In this document: piece by piece, positions 9,627-19,800 of the stretch | Numbering within the stretch: position 1 is the first letter of the stretch | How the letters are laid out: each line of letters begins with the position of its first letter | NCBI GenBank assembly: GCA_016783885.1 | Contig: JADHVR010000003.1 | Location: 1 to 64,000 of the forward strand | Reading direction: 5' to 3' | DNA length: 64,000 nt | DNA from: Bacteroidales bacterium | GTDB taxonomy: Bacteria; Bacteroidota; Bacteroidia; Bacteroidales; JAADJA01 | Notes under the pieces: generated by a model | What the model was told of the DNA's origin: nothing | The model's input: the letters and a program-made list of their open reading frames with translations, nothing else | Databases searched by the model: none | Position numbers and translations under genes: made by a program

Positions 9627-11813
9627 TTAAACGGTGCCTTTGTTACTATCTGCTAAAGGTAAAGTAAATATGAATTTGCTTTCTTTTTCAAAGATGCTTT
9701 CAGCCCGGATTTTACCTCCGTTTTTTTCTACAAATTCTTTACAAAGGATCAGACCTAAGCCGCTGCCATTTTCGTTTGCTGTGCCTTTTGTCTGGCATTG
9801 CTCGTTAATATTGAATAATTTTTTGAGGTTTTCAGGTTCAATTCCAATTCCATTATCAGTAATGCAAACTTCCAGAAAATTTCTATTTTTTTTAGATGTT
9901 ATTTCAACTTCGCCTTCTGTCCTGGTAAATTTTATGGCATTTGATATTAAATTCCTAAGTATCGAATTCACCATATTTTTATCGGCAGTTATCAATGTAT
10001 TGAATGGGATATATGAACGCAACTTTATTTTTTTATTCTGAGCTACTGATCTGAAAATGGAAATGTTTTCATTGGCAACAATACTCATGTCAATAACTTC
10101 AGGCTGGATATATAAATTGCCAGTTTGGGTCTTCGACCATTCAAGTAAATTTTGAAGTAATTTATAAGTGCTCCCTGCAGCTTTATTTAGATTTTCAATC
10201 ATTATTCTCTTTTCTTCATCGCTATGATAATCATATTCCTGACGAAGAAGGTTTGCAAACCCCAAAATAGCATTAAATGGATTAGTCAGATCGTGAGCTA
10301 TAATCGAAAAGAATTTATCTTTTGTAGCATTGGCTTCCCTGAGTTTCTTTTCAGATTTTATTATACTTTTGTTTTTTTCTGTTAATTCTTTATGTGCTAT
10401 TTGTTTATTTCGGTATCGGTTATAAACTAATACTATTAACATCAGCACGAGAAATGTTATCGCTATAAGCGAGTAAATTAACTGATCTTTTCTTTTATTA
10501 GAAAGTTGCTGTAATTTATTTTGTTCCTCAAGTAGTTTCTTTTCCGTTTCAAGTTCCTCTGATTTTTGTTTTATTTGTAATTCGGTGATTTTATTGCTTA
10601 TTTCCGAATTAAAAATAGAATCACCGATAGCAGAGTATTTTATATAATAACGCAATGCTTTCTCCGATTGCCCTGTTTTAGTATAAATTATAGAATAGTT
10701 CAGGTAGATTTGTGAAATGTTTTCAAGGAAGTTTTCTTTCTCAGCTAAAACAAGACTTTTATCAAGAAAAGCTAATGCTTCAGGATATTTTCCGAGTTGA
10801 ATATATATATCGCTAAAACTAATATATGAGTTGATAATACCGGATTTATCACCAATATCTTCAATTATTTCTAATGACTTTGTAAGGTATTCTTCTGCTA
10901 TACTATATTTATTCAATGCAATATATGTTTTTCCAATGCCAGTCATACTGGTTGCAATGCCATTTTTATCATTCATTTCTTTTGCAATATTCAGGGCTTG
11001 CTGAAAATATTTAAGAGCTTTAACCGGTTTATCAAGTTGCAGATATATATCTCCTATGTTTTTATACGAGGTTACAATACCATATTTATTTTCGAGTTCT
11101 TCTTTCACTTTAAGCGATTGTTTATGGTATTCAAGCGCCTGATCGTAGATTTTAAGATCGGCATATAGATTTCCTATATTGTTAAGAATGTACGCATATC
11201 CTTCTTTATCTTTGAGCTCTTTTCTGACCTTTAATGTCTTGAAATAGTATTCCAGAGCCAGGTCCAAGTCCCCCCTTTTTCTGTAAACATTACCTATATT
11301 GTTATAAAGATTTGCAATTCCACTTTTATCATTGAGCTTTTCGCGAATGTTCAGAGCTTTTAGATAATATTCAAGCGCATTGCTGCATATTCCCAATTGC
11401 TTGTATATAATCCCGATTCGATTATACTCAAGAGCCATATTTTTTTCATTATCCAATTGTTTAGCAGCTTCTAATGCTTTTTGCTGATATGTAAGTGCAT
11501 CATTATAATTACCCAAATAGCGGTAGCCCATACCAAGGTTACTTAAAGCGCTATGTTTTTCAGGTAAATCATTTATTGATTCTGCTAAATGAAGTGCCTG
11601 GTTGGCATATTCCAAAGTTTTTTCAGGATTTTTCACCCTGTATTTATATGCCAGATTGTTTAAGATTTTCATTTTTTCTTCTACTGAAGCTTTTGGCAGT
11701 AAATTCTCAAGACTGTCAATTTCAGAATTAGCATAAGTAGTAACGGAAGGAATTAATAAAATCAATGTTAAAATATAGAGTAGTAATAAATGCCTCATGC
11801 TTCCTAATTTCAA
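9627..11813 (-). CDS. TPR-containing sensor histidine kinase
   Basis: Signal peptide, about 8 TPR units, TM, IIAHDLTNPFNAILGFANLL, NLISNAIKFT, GSGLGLILCKEFVEKNGG. Confidence 0.92.
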   Translation of the reverse strand: MKLGSMRHLLLLYILTLILLIPSVTTYANSEIDSLENLLPKASVEEKMKILNNLAYKYRVKNPEKTLEYANQALHLAESINDLPEKHSALSNLGMGYRYLGNYNDALTYQQKALEAAKQLDNEKNMALEYNRIGIIYKQLGICSNALEYYLKALNIREKLNDKSGIANLYNNIGNVYRKRGDLDLALEYYFKTLKVRKELKDKEGYAYILNNIGNLYADLKIYDQALEYHKQSLKVKEELENKYGIVTSYKNIGDIYLQLDKPVKALKYFQQALNIAKEMNDKNGIATSMTGIGKTYIALNKYSIAEEYLTKSLEIIEDIGDKSGIINSYISFSDIYIQLGKYPEALAFLDKSLVLAEKENFLENISQIYLNYSIIYTKTGQSEKALRYYIKYSAIGDSIFNSEISNKITELQIKQKSEELETEKKLLEEQNKLQQLSNKRKDQLIYSLIAITFLVLMLIVLVYNRYRNKQIAHKELTEKNKSIIKSEKKLREANATKDKFFSIIAHDLTNPFNAILGFANLLRQEYDYHSDEEKRIMIENLNKAAGSTYKLLQNLLEWSKTQTGNLYIQPEVIDMSIVANENISIFRSVAQNKKIKLRSYIPFNTLITADKNMVNSILRNLISNAIKFTRTEGEVEITSKKNRNFLEVCITDNGIGIEPENLKKLFNINEQCQTKGTANENGSGLGLILCKEFVEKNGGKIRAESIFEKESKFIFTLPLADSNKGTV

Positions 11814-11943
11814 AGAGAGTATTAACTTAATTGCATAATACTTATACTGATAAATAAAAATTAGGTTTTGAAAATATAAAATAAAATTTAGACTTATTTC
11901 TGATAAAAAGAAATAAGATTAAGGATATTATTTGATAATTCGA

Positions 11944-13419
11944 TTAATAGGCTTTTGCAAAAACAACTCTTTGCTTTGAGGGTTTACCTGTATAAATACA
12001 CCTGCCTTTCTCAGGTTTATTGTCTAATGGAATTGTCCGAATGGTAGTTTTGGTTTCATTCTTTATTTTTTCTTCTGTTTCAGAGGTGCCATCCCAATGC
12101 GCAAGGACAAATCCGCCTTTGTTTTCGATAATATCTTTAAACTCTTCCCAGGTATCTACTGCATAAGTATTGTCTTCTCTGAAAGATAAAGCTTTTTGAT
12201 AAAGATTATTTTGGATTTGTTCTAACAAGTGTTCAATTTTATTTTCAATATCAGTTACCTGTAATACCTCTTTTTCAAGAGTATCACGGCGGGCAACTTC
12301 TACTGTATTGTTTTCCAGGTCTCTTGGTCCAATTGCCAATCTAACCGGAACACCTTTAAATTCATATTCCGAAAATTTCCATCCGGGTTTAAAAGTATCT
12401 CTGTCATCGTACTTAACTGTTATTCCTTTATCCGTAAGGGATTTTTTGATTTTTTGAGCCACTTCGGAAATCTGATTTAATTGCTCTTCTTTTTTATAAA
12501 TAGGCACAATAACAACCTGTATTGGTGCGAGTTTTGGTGGAAGAACCAAACCATTATCGTCGGAATGAGCCATTATCAGTGCTCCCATCAATCTTGTTGA
12601 TACCCCCCACGAAGTTGCCCAAACGTACTCGAGTTTATTTTCCTTTGATAAGAATTTTACATCAAAAGCTTTGGCAAAGTTCTGTCCCAGGAAATGGGAT
12701 GTTCCTACTTGTAATGCCTTCCCATCCTGCATTAGCGATTCGATGCAATAAGTTTCAACAGCGCCTGCAAACCGTTCGTTTGGAGATTTGCTACCTTTTA
12801 AAACCGGAAGCGCCATCCATTTTTCTGCGAAATCAGCATAAATATTTAGGATTATTTTTGTTTCCTCTATGGCTTCTTCTTTTGTTGCGTGTGCTGTATG
12901 TCCCTCCTGCCAGAGAAACTCAGTGGTTCTGAGGAAAAGCCTGGTCCTCATTTCCCAGCGTACGACGTTTGCCCACTGATTTACAAGTAACGGTAAGTCT
13001 CTGTATGATTGTATCCAGTTTTTGTAAGTATCCCATATAATAGTTTCTGATGTGGGCCGGATAATTAATTCTTCTTCAAGTTTGGCGTCTTCATCAACAA
13101 CCACACCTTTTCCATCCGGCGAATTCTTCAAACGGTAATGGGTTACTACAGCACATTCCTTTGCAAAACCTTCAACGTGGTCAGCTTCCCTGCTGAAAAA
13201 AGATTTGGGAATAAACAGCGGGAAATATGCATTTACATGACCGGTATCTTTAAACATCTTGTCAAGTGTGCTTTGCATTTTTTCCCAAATAGCATATCCA
13301 TAAGGTTTAATTACCATACATCCTCTAACAGCCGAATTTTCTGCTAAATCGGCTTTGATAACCAGATCGTTATACCATTGCGTATAATTCTCTTCTCGTG
13401 TCGGAAAGTCTTTAGCCAT
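11944..13419 (-). CDS. proS: Prolyl-tRNA synthetase (class II, short archaeal/eukaryote-like form)
   Basis: [82 protein letters not shown]. Confidence 0.96.
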   Translation of the reverse strand: MAKDFPTREENYTQWYNDLVIKADLAENSAVRGCMVIKPYGYAIWEKMQSTLDKMFKDTGHVNAYFPLFIPKSFFSREADHVEGFAKECAVVTHYRLKNSPDGKGVVVDEDAKLEEELIIRPTSETIIWDTYKNWIQSYRDLPLLVNQWANVVRWEMRTRLFLRTTEFLWQEGHTAHATKEEAIEETKIILNIYADFAEKWMALPVLKGSKSPNERFAGAVETYCIESLMQDGKALQVGTSHFLGQNFAKAFDVKFLSKENKLEYVWATSWGVSTRLMGALIMAHSDDNGLVLPPKLAPIQVVIVPIYKKEEQLNQISEVAQKIKKSLTDKGITVKYDDRDTFKPGWKFSEYEFKGVPVRLAIGPRDLENNTVEVARRDTLEKEVLQVTDIENKIEHLLEQIQNNLYQKALSFREDNTYAVDTWEEFKDIIENKGGFVLAHWDGTSETEEKIKNETKTTIRTIPLDNKPEKGRCIYTGKPSKQRVVFAKAY

Positions 13420-13514
13420 TTTTTATTTGTGGTATAATGTTTGTATATTTTTTAATGGATTTTTTAAAACGCGACAAAAATAAATAAAAAATATAATCAA
13501 TGGAGGACATTAAA

Positions 13515-14990
13515 ATGAAAACGTACTTAATAATGACAGTCTTATCAATCTTTATCCTTGCAAGTTGTTCATCTACAAAATCTACAGCCGATTACGACGA
13601 TGTTTACTATTCAACAAGTAAAAAGAAAGATAAAAGTAATAAAGATACTTATGAAACTCAAACTGCTGACCCAGATTACTACACAAAAAGCGAAAATGAT
13701 GGTAACGATAATCATCTTGAAGATTACGCCACAGGAGAATATGTAGAGTACGAGGAAGATCCTTATTATTCAACAAGTGAAACAATACAGACCCCGGAAG
13801 GAACAACTTACGTTACCAATAATTATTATTCTGACGGATATATGTACGATGATTACTACGATTATTCTTATGCATCCAGAATAAGAAGATTTTATAATCC
13901 TTATGCGGGATTTGGGTACTATTCTCCTTATTATACAGGTTATTATTATGATCCCTGGTACTGGGGTCCTTCATTTTCTTTTGGATTTAACTGGGGATGG
14001 GGCAGCATAGGATGGGGCTGGCCGTATTATTCTTATTGGTATCCATGGAATAATTACTGGTACGGTTATAATTGTGGTTACTGGAATGGTTACTATGATG
14101 GTTTATGGGCTTCAAACTATTATCCTTATTACGATTATAATTACAATAATTACTATCACGGGCACAGACCATCAAGGGGAAGCTCGAATAGCGGTTCCTC
14201 AGGAACAAATGGTTCTAACTCGCAAAATATCGAAAGGTATTCCCATGCAAATACTTTAGAGCGGACTACACCTCAATTATCAGGTTCAGGTACGGCAACA
14301 AGAAGCGCGGCTGACCCTCAACCGGGTAACTTAACCAGGTCAAATTCTCAGACAAATGACAGCAAGATAATTAGGCAGACTGGTGGTAATGATGCATCTG
14401 TTGCATCGGGAAATTTATCAAGAACAGGTTCTGAGAAAAAGCCACAGAGTGATGTTACAAAACGTACACAAAAACCGGCTGATTCCAAACCGAGATATAC
14501 ATATAAAAAGCCGGCTAACACTAAATCTGAGTCAAAGACACGTTATAACCCCGGTGAAAGTTATGACGGAAACAATCAGGCTCAACGTTCAAAACCTGCC
14601 CAAAAATATAATAAACCGAATAGTTATACTACTCGGGAAAATGTTAAAACTAACAGGCAAAATACGAATACTGCAAAAAGAAATACTCAAACATATACGA
14701 AACCTAAATCTAATTACGAGAGAAGTTACAACAAACCAACTAATTATAACACAAGCAGAAGCAATAGTCAACCATCAAGGTCATCTGCGAGAACCTATTC
14801 ACAACCATCAAGGTCTTCTTCAAAAAGTTATTCACAACCAGCAAAATCCGGGAATAGCAAAAGTTATTCTTCACCATCAAGGTCAAGTAGCAGCAGATCA
14901 TATTCTTCACCATCAAGGTCAAGTAGTTCCTCTTCTTCTCGTTCAAGCGGAGGTTCAAGTTCAAGCGGCTCATCCAGGGGAAGAAGGTAA
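13515..14990 (+). CDS. Low-complexity lipoprotein: Tyr/Trp/Gly-rich middle, Ser/Arg-rich tail
   Basis: Lipobox-like ILASCSS; GYYSPYYTGYYYDPWYWGP...WGWGSIGWGWPYYSYWYPWNNYWYGYN; SYSQPSRSSSKSYSQPAKSG...SSSSGSSRGRR. Alternative start 13500. Confidence 0.75.
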   Translation: MKTYLIMTVLSIFILASCSSTKSTADYDDVYYSTSKKKDKSNKDTYETQTADPDYYTKSENDGNDNHLEDYATGEYVEYEEDPYYSTSETIQTPEGTTYVTNNYYSDGYMYDDYYDYSYASRIRRFYNPYAGFGYYSPYYTGYYYDPWYWGPSFSFGFNWGWGSIGWGWPYYSYWYPWNNYWYGYNCGYWNGYYDGLWASNYYPYYDYNYNNYYHGHRPSRGSSNSGSSGTNGSNSQNIERYSHANTLERTTPQLSGSGTATRSAADPQPGNLTRSNSQTNDSKIIRQTGGNDASVASGNLSRTGSEKKPQSDVTKRTQKPADSKPRYTYKKPANTKSESKTRYNPGESYDGNNQAQRSKPAQKYNKPNSYTTRENVKTNRQNTNTAKRNTQTYTKPKSNYERSYNKPTNYNTSRSNSQPSRSSARTYSQPSRSSSKSYSQPAKSGNSKSYSSPSRSSSSRSYSSPSRSSSSSSSRSSGGSSSSGSSRGRR

Positions 14991-15179
14991 TATTAACTTT
15001 ATTTATAAACTGAACGAAAACGGGCAGGCAAATTTCTTTAATTGTAGTTTATTTAAAACCACGCAGTTAAATTATTAGAAAACAGCAAAGTTTATGCGTT
15101 TCAATATAACAGGGCCGGATAAAAAACAATCCAAATTATTCAGCCCGCATTTATTGGAAAATAACAAAAACAAATTGTT

Positions 15180-16661
15180 ATGAAAAGGATAACTATAACC
15201 ATACTGACAATGATTCTGACAGGTTTCCTGGTAAAAGCTCAAAATGAAGTGGACGCATTGCGATATTCAAGGATAACCTTTGGCGGTACGGCAAGATATA
15301 TGGCAATGAGCGGCGCTTTTGGCGCTTTAGGAGCTGATTTTTCTACATTAAGTTCCAATCCGGCTGGTATTGGTTTATACAAAAAATCTGAATTATCGTT
15401 TACTCCTTCCTTTTATGTTGGCAAAACTGCCTCTGATTATAACGGTACTTCATCAAGCGATTCAAAATTCAATTTTAATATCAGCAATGTCGGAATAATT
15501 TTTACATCAAAACCTGGTGGTAAAAGCTCGATAGTAAAAAATTTTCAGGTTGCAATCGGTTTAAACCGGCTCAATAATTTTAACAACCGGATGATGATAG
15601 AAGGAGTAAATGATAAAAATTCTATAATTGATACTTATGTTGATGACGCCAATGGCATTTATTATAAAGATATTGAACAAAACAAGGATGGTTTGTATGG
15701 TTATGATCTAAACCTTGCCTGGTGGACATACCTGATTGATACAATTGCCGGAACAAATAATACTTATGTGGGAGCAATTGCTCCGGGTGAAAGTAAGTTA
15801 CAAACAAAACAATTGACCTCATGGGGTTCGATGAATGAGTTCGTGCTTACGTTAGGCGCTAATATTGGTGATAGACTGTACCTTGGCGGAACATTCGGAT
15901 TCCCGTATATCAGGTATTTTCAAGAATCTCTTTACAGCGAAACAGACCTGAATAATGATATTTATGACTTCAGGAAAATGAGATTGTATGAGGATTTAAG
16001 AACACGGGGTTCAGGGTTTAATATGAAATTCGGTATGATTGTAAGGGCAACTGACTGGTTAAGAATAGGCGGGGCAATCCATTCGCCCACGTGGTATAAT
16101 AATATGACCGATGACTGGTATTCAGAACTTTCATCCGAATTTGATAATAATGATAATTACTTCAAGAGGTCGCCTTACGGCACTTATAATTATGATTTGG
16201 AAACCCCATGGAGGGCAATTGGAAGCGTATCATTTATTATTAAGCAGTTTGCCCTTATAAGTGCAGATTATGAATATGTTGATTATTCAAAAGCCAGATT
16301 GAGAGGTCGCGGATATAGCTCTTATGACTTTTATGATGAAAATGCAGCTATCAGAAATAAATATACCACAGCACATAATATCAGGGTGGGAACTGAAATA
16401 AGGTATGATCATTTTGCTTTCAGGGGAGGATATGCAATTTATGGCAGCCCGTTTACATCGGGGATTAATGATGGTGAAATAAATTATTTTACCGGAGGTG
16501 TCGGATACCGTGAAAAACATTTCTTTGTTGACCTGGCTTATGTAAGATCGGTTAGCAACGAAGACTATTATTTGTATGGATCGGAAAATGTTTCGGTTGA
16601 TCCGGTAAAAAATAAATTAATTTCAAATAATTTTCTTATAACTATAGGCTTCAGATACTAA
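15180..16661 (+). CDS. Outer-membrane beta-barrel protein (OmpP1/FadL-like transport family; often annotated 'hemin receptor')
   Basis: Signal peptide; ALRYSRITFGGTARYMAMSGAFGALGADFSTLSSNPAGIGLYKKSELSFTPSF; terminal aromatic NFLITIGFRY. Confidence 0.78.
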   Translation: MKRITITILTMILTGFLVKAQNEVDALRYSRITFGGTARYMAMSGAFGALGADFSTLSSNPAGIGLYKKSELSFTPSFYVGKTASDYNGTSSSDSKFNFNISNVGIIFTSKPGGKSSIVKNFQVAIGLNRLNNFNNRMMIEGVNDKNSIIDTYVDDANGIYYKDIEQNKDGLYGYDLNLAWWTYLIDTIAGTNNTYVGAIAPGESKLQTKQLTSWGSMNEFVLTLGANIGDRLYLGGTFGFPYIRYFQESLYSETDLNNDIYDFRKMRLYEDLRTRGSGFNMKFGMIVRATDWLRIGGAIHSPTWYNNMTDDWYSELSSEFDNNDNYFKRSPYGTYNYDLETPWRAIGSVSFIIKQFALISADYEYVDYSKARLRGRGYSSYDFYDENAAIRNKYTTAHNIRVGTEIRYDHFAFRGGYAIYGSPFTSGINDGEINYFTGGVGYREKHFFVDLAYVRSVSNEDYYLYGSENVSVDPVKNKLISNNFLITIGFRY

Positions 16662-16677
16662 GACCTTCCAGAGTCTG

Positions 16678-16697
16678 ATTCCGATAGCTATCGGAAT
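16678..16697. repeat. 20-nt perfect palindrome attccgatagctatcggaat
   Basis: Read directly. Confidence 0.7.
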
Positions 16698-16759
16698 GGA
16701 AGAGTCTATATATAGCAGTGGCTATCAAACTATCGTTATAACAGTGTTTCAGGAAAAAT

Positions 16760-16790
16760 AAAAGGCTGCCTTAATTCAGGGCAGCCTTTT
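16760..16790. terminator. Bidirectional intrinsic terminator (aaaaggctgcc...ggcagcctttt) between convergent genes
   Basis: 11-bp stem with A-tract/T-tract on either side, between convergent CDS 15180-16661 (+) and 16840-27411 (-). Confidence 0.85.
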
Positions 16791-16839
16791 GAAATTTTAC
16801 TTGTATTAATGCTAACTTCACCTCAGCCTTGAAATAATA

Positions 16840-19800
16840 CTAGTTTGGAACTTTTGTTCCTTCTCCAATGTTCGGAACCCACACATCATTCTTATCCTTA
16901 TTATCAACCTGGGTATCCATGTTATAATCACTTTCAAGATAACCGGTAGTTCCTGCTTGTGAAGTCCATACCGCCTTATCATTAGCATCGATCAGTCCGT
17001 CAGGTCTGCTGTCGCCACCATATAAGCCGTAAATGGTACCACCCAAATTTTTCTGTCCGTTCAGATATGCCTGACCTGCAGGAGTTGTGAAGTCATATGA
17101 ATACAAGCCCAGTCCTACCAGGTTCATTGGATTAGCTGATAATACACCCAGGTGATTTCTGTGCCAGACCACAACAAACGGGTTATTTGCAAAAGTAACA
17201 TAGAATTTGATTGGACTTGATCCGTCAGTTGCAATGATTGAAGCATCTTTCAGAACAAATGCTGCTCTCTGATCAATTATTGTTGCGCCGGTAGCAAGAT
17301 TTGCAGTTGGAGCATCCCTTAATTCAACCAATACCCAGTCGGTAATATCGGTGCTAGGTATCATTGAAACAGATTCTGTTCCGGCATAAAACCATTTAGC
17401 TAACGGGTCGCTGTCGTAAGGTTGATTAAACGGGATTAAACCGGCAGCGTTTAAAGTTGTATTCATATCAGAACCATTATAAGGGCCTTCGAGGAACGCT
17501 GTTAGATCAACCAGGATGAACGGGTCTTCCTGTCCGTAAATAGCAAATGCCAGGTCTATAGATTCCGTGAATAATGGATGACCATCCGGATATCTTAATT
17601 CAAGCCAATCTCCCATATATGGTTCCATGCCAATAGTCCAGACTGCATCATCATTCCAATGGTTAGGTGAAGTTTTCCAGCCGAAGCGGCATTCTGGATC
17701 ACCGTCTAAAGGTTGTGCCTGAACATCAAGCCAGTAAACTATGGGTTCATCAGGTGTTCCTTCTTGTATAAATGTTTCAGCCTGCATAAGGTCAAAAATA
17801 TACTTCCAACATTCGGTATCACCAAACGGTTCATATAATGGTAATGCAGGATTATACCATCCTTCCTGCAATCCCATTGCATAAGGTTCATACATAAATT
17901 CATTCGGATTATATATTCCGATCCACAAAACTTCACCTGGCATACTATATCCTGTCGGACTTTGATCAGCAGGGATATCTTTATGTATGCTTAATGTAAA
18001 TGTAACTGCACCCGGATCTTCGAACCATGGATAATGATCATGATACCATGAACCCCATATTTCTATCCTTGTCAGAGGACCTGTAATATCACACAGGAAG
18101 TCATCGGCAAGGATCAATGGAGGGAAGAACCCCTGTAAATCATAAGTTGCATCCACATCCATACCCATGTCAGACAGATCCGGTTCTTGCAGCCATTTAT
18201 ATACTTCTTTAATCTCAACCTCATAGTCTTCCACCTCTCCATCATCAGCCTGCCCGGTATAAGTTAAGCCACCGGCGGTATTAAACCTGAATCTTGCATA
18301 GGTTGTTCCTAAAATTGCACTTGATGGAACATTAAATACAAGGACATTACTACCGGCATTAACAGCCTGGTCGGTAAAAATCTGTTCTCCTGCGTCTCCC
18401 CAGTTTCCATTCTGGTTGAAGTCAATCCAGGCATTCAGGTATCCATTGACCGATGCTATCACATTAACAGTATTCATCTGGTTATAAGCTATAATAGATG
18501 GCAATATTACTCCGTCTTCATCATCGAGGTTGTTATTATCATCCCCGAGTGCATTAGGATCAGGCAAACCATTCGGTTCAGCATCAATACATGCGCCTAA
18601 GTAAATAAGTGTATCAACTAAATGTCTTGCACCATCGCTTGCCATCAAAGTTGGATATGACGGATCCTTTGCATCGCCGAAGTCAAGGTCACCTTCGATG
18701 ATAACTTCATGATCTTCCACTTCACCATCAGGCGCTAATCCGGTATATGTTAATCCGCCAACCGAGCTGAACCTGAACCTTGCATAAGTAGTTCCGACAT
18801 TTGCATTTGCAGGAACAGGGAAGAACAGCCAGTTATTTCCGGCTGATAAGCTATAATCCAGAAATACATGTTCATCGCCTTCAGCCCATGAGCCGTTTCC
18901 GTTATAATCGATCCAGGCGTTTAAAATACCGTCAACAGATGCATCTATACTGAATCCTCCGGTTCCTCCGACATATAATGGAAATACAACACTTACCCCA
19001 TCCTCATCATCAAGATTGTTATTATCATCTCCAAGTGCATTTGGATCAGGCAGACCATCCGGTTCTGCGTCAATTAACGAACCGAGGAAAGTTACTCCAT
19101 CAATATTATGTCTTGCTCCGTTGCTTGCTAACAATGTAGGATAAGTCGGGTCATCCGCATCGCCAAAGTCTATTAGGTCACCACCTTCTTCACCGGTAAT
19201 TCTGAAAGCCAGGTCAATGGATTGCCCTTGAAGCTCATGGCCTGGCGGATATATCAGTTCAAACCACATACCTTCATAAGGTTCTATACCAACAGTCCAG
19301 GCTCCATCATCATTCCAGTGCATTTCTGAAGTTTTCCATCCAAACCGGCAATCAGGCTCAGGATCCAGAGGTTGAGCCTGAACATCCAGCCAGTAAATTA
19401 CAGGTAATTCAGGAGTTCCGGTCTGAATGAAATGGTTGGTATCAATATCAAAACTATAGAGCCAGCATTGTGTATCACCTAACGGTAGATAAAAACCAGA
19501 AACCGGATCGTACCAACCCTCCTGAAGAGCATCAGCATATAGCTCTGCTGTAAATTCGCCGGGGTTAAATGTTCTCCACCATAATACTTCTCCGGGCATA
19601 CTATATCCTGTTCCACTTGAATCAGCAGGAATATCTTTGTGAATACTTAAAGTAAATACAACTGCTTCGGGATCCATCCCGAAAGGTATATAATCATAAA
19701 TCCATGACCCCCATATCTTAATATTTGTAATAGGCCCTGTCATAGTACATTCAAAATCATCAGCAAGGATATGAGGTGGTTGAATTTCTTCCATATCATT

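Noticed and set aside
14760-14980. Short spaced repeats (caccatcaaggtcaagtagcag) resembling a CRISPR-like array
   Set aside because: Repeats are in-frame Ser/Pro/Arg codons with no constant repeat/unique spacer pattern and no cas genes in the window.
14383-15078. 231-aa + strand ORF overlapping the Ser/Tyr-rich lipoprotein gene
   Set aside because: Alternative-frame shadow of a low-complexity repeat; composition (HHQGQ, NHQG) is derived from the repeat codons and no start/RBS is evident.
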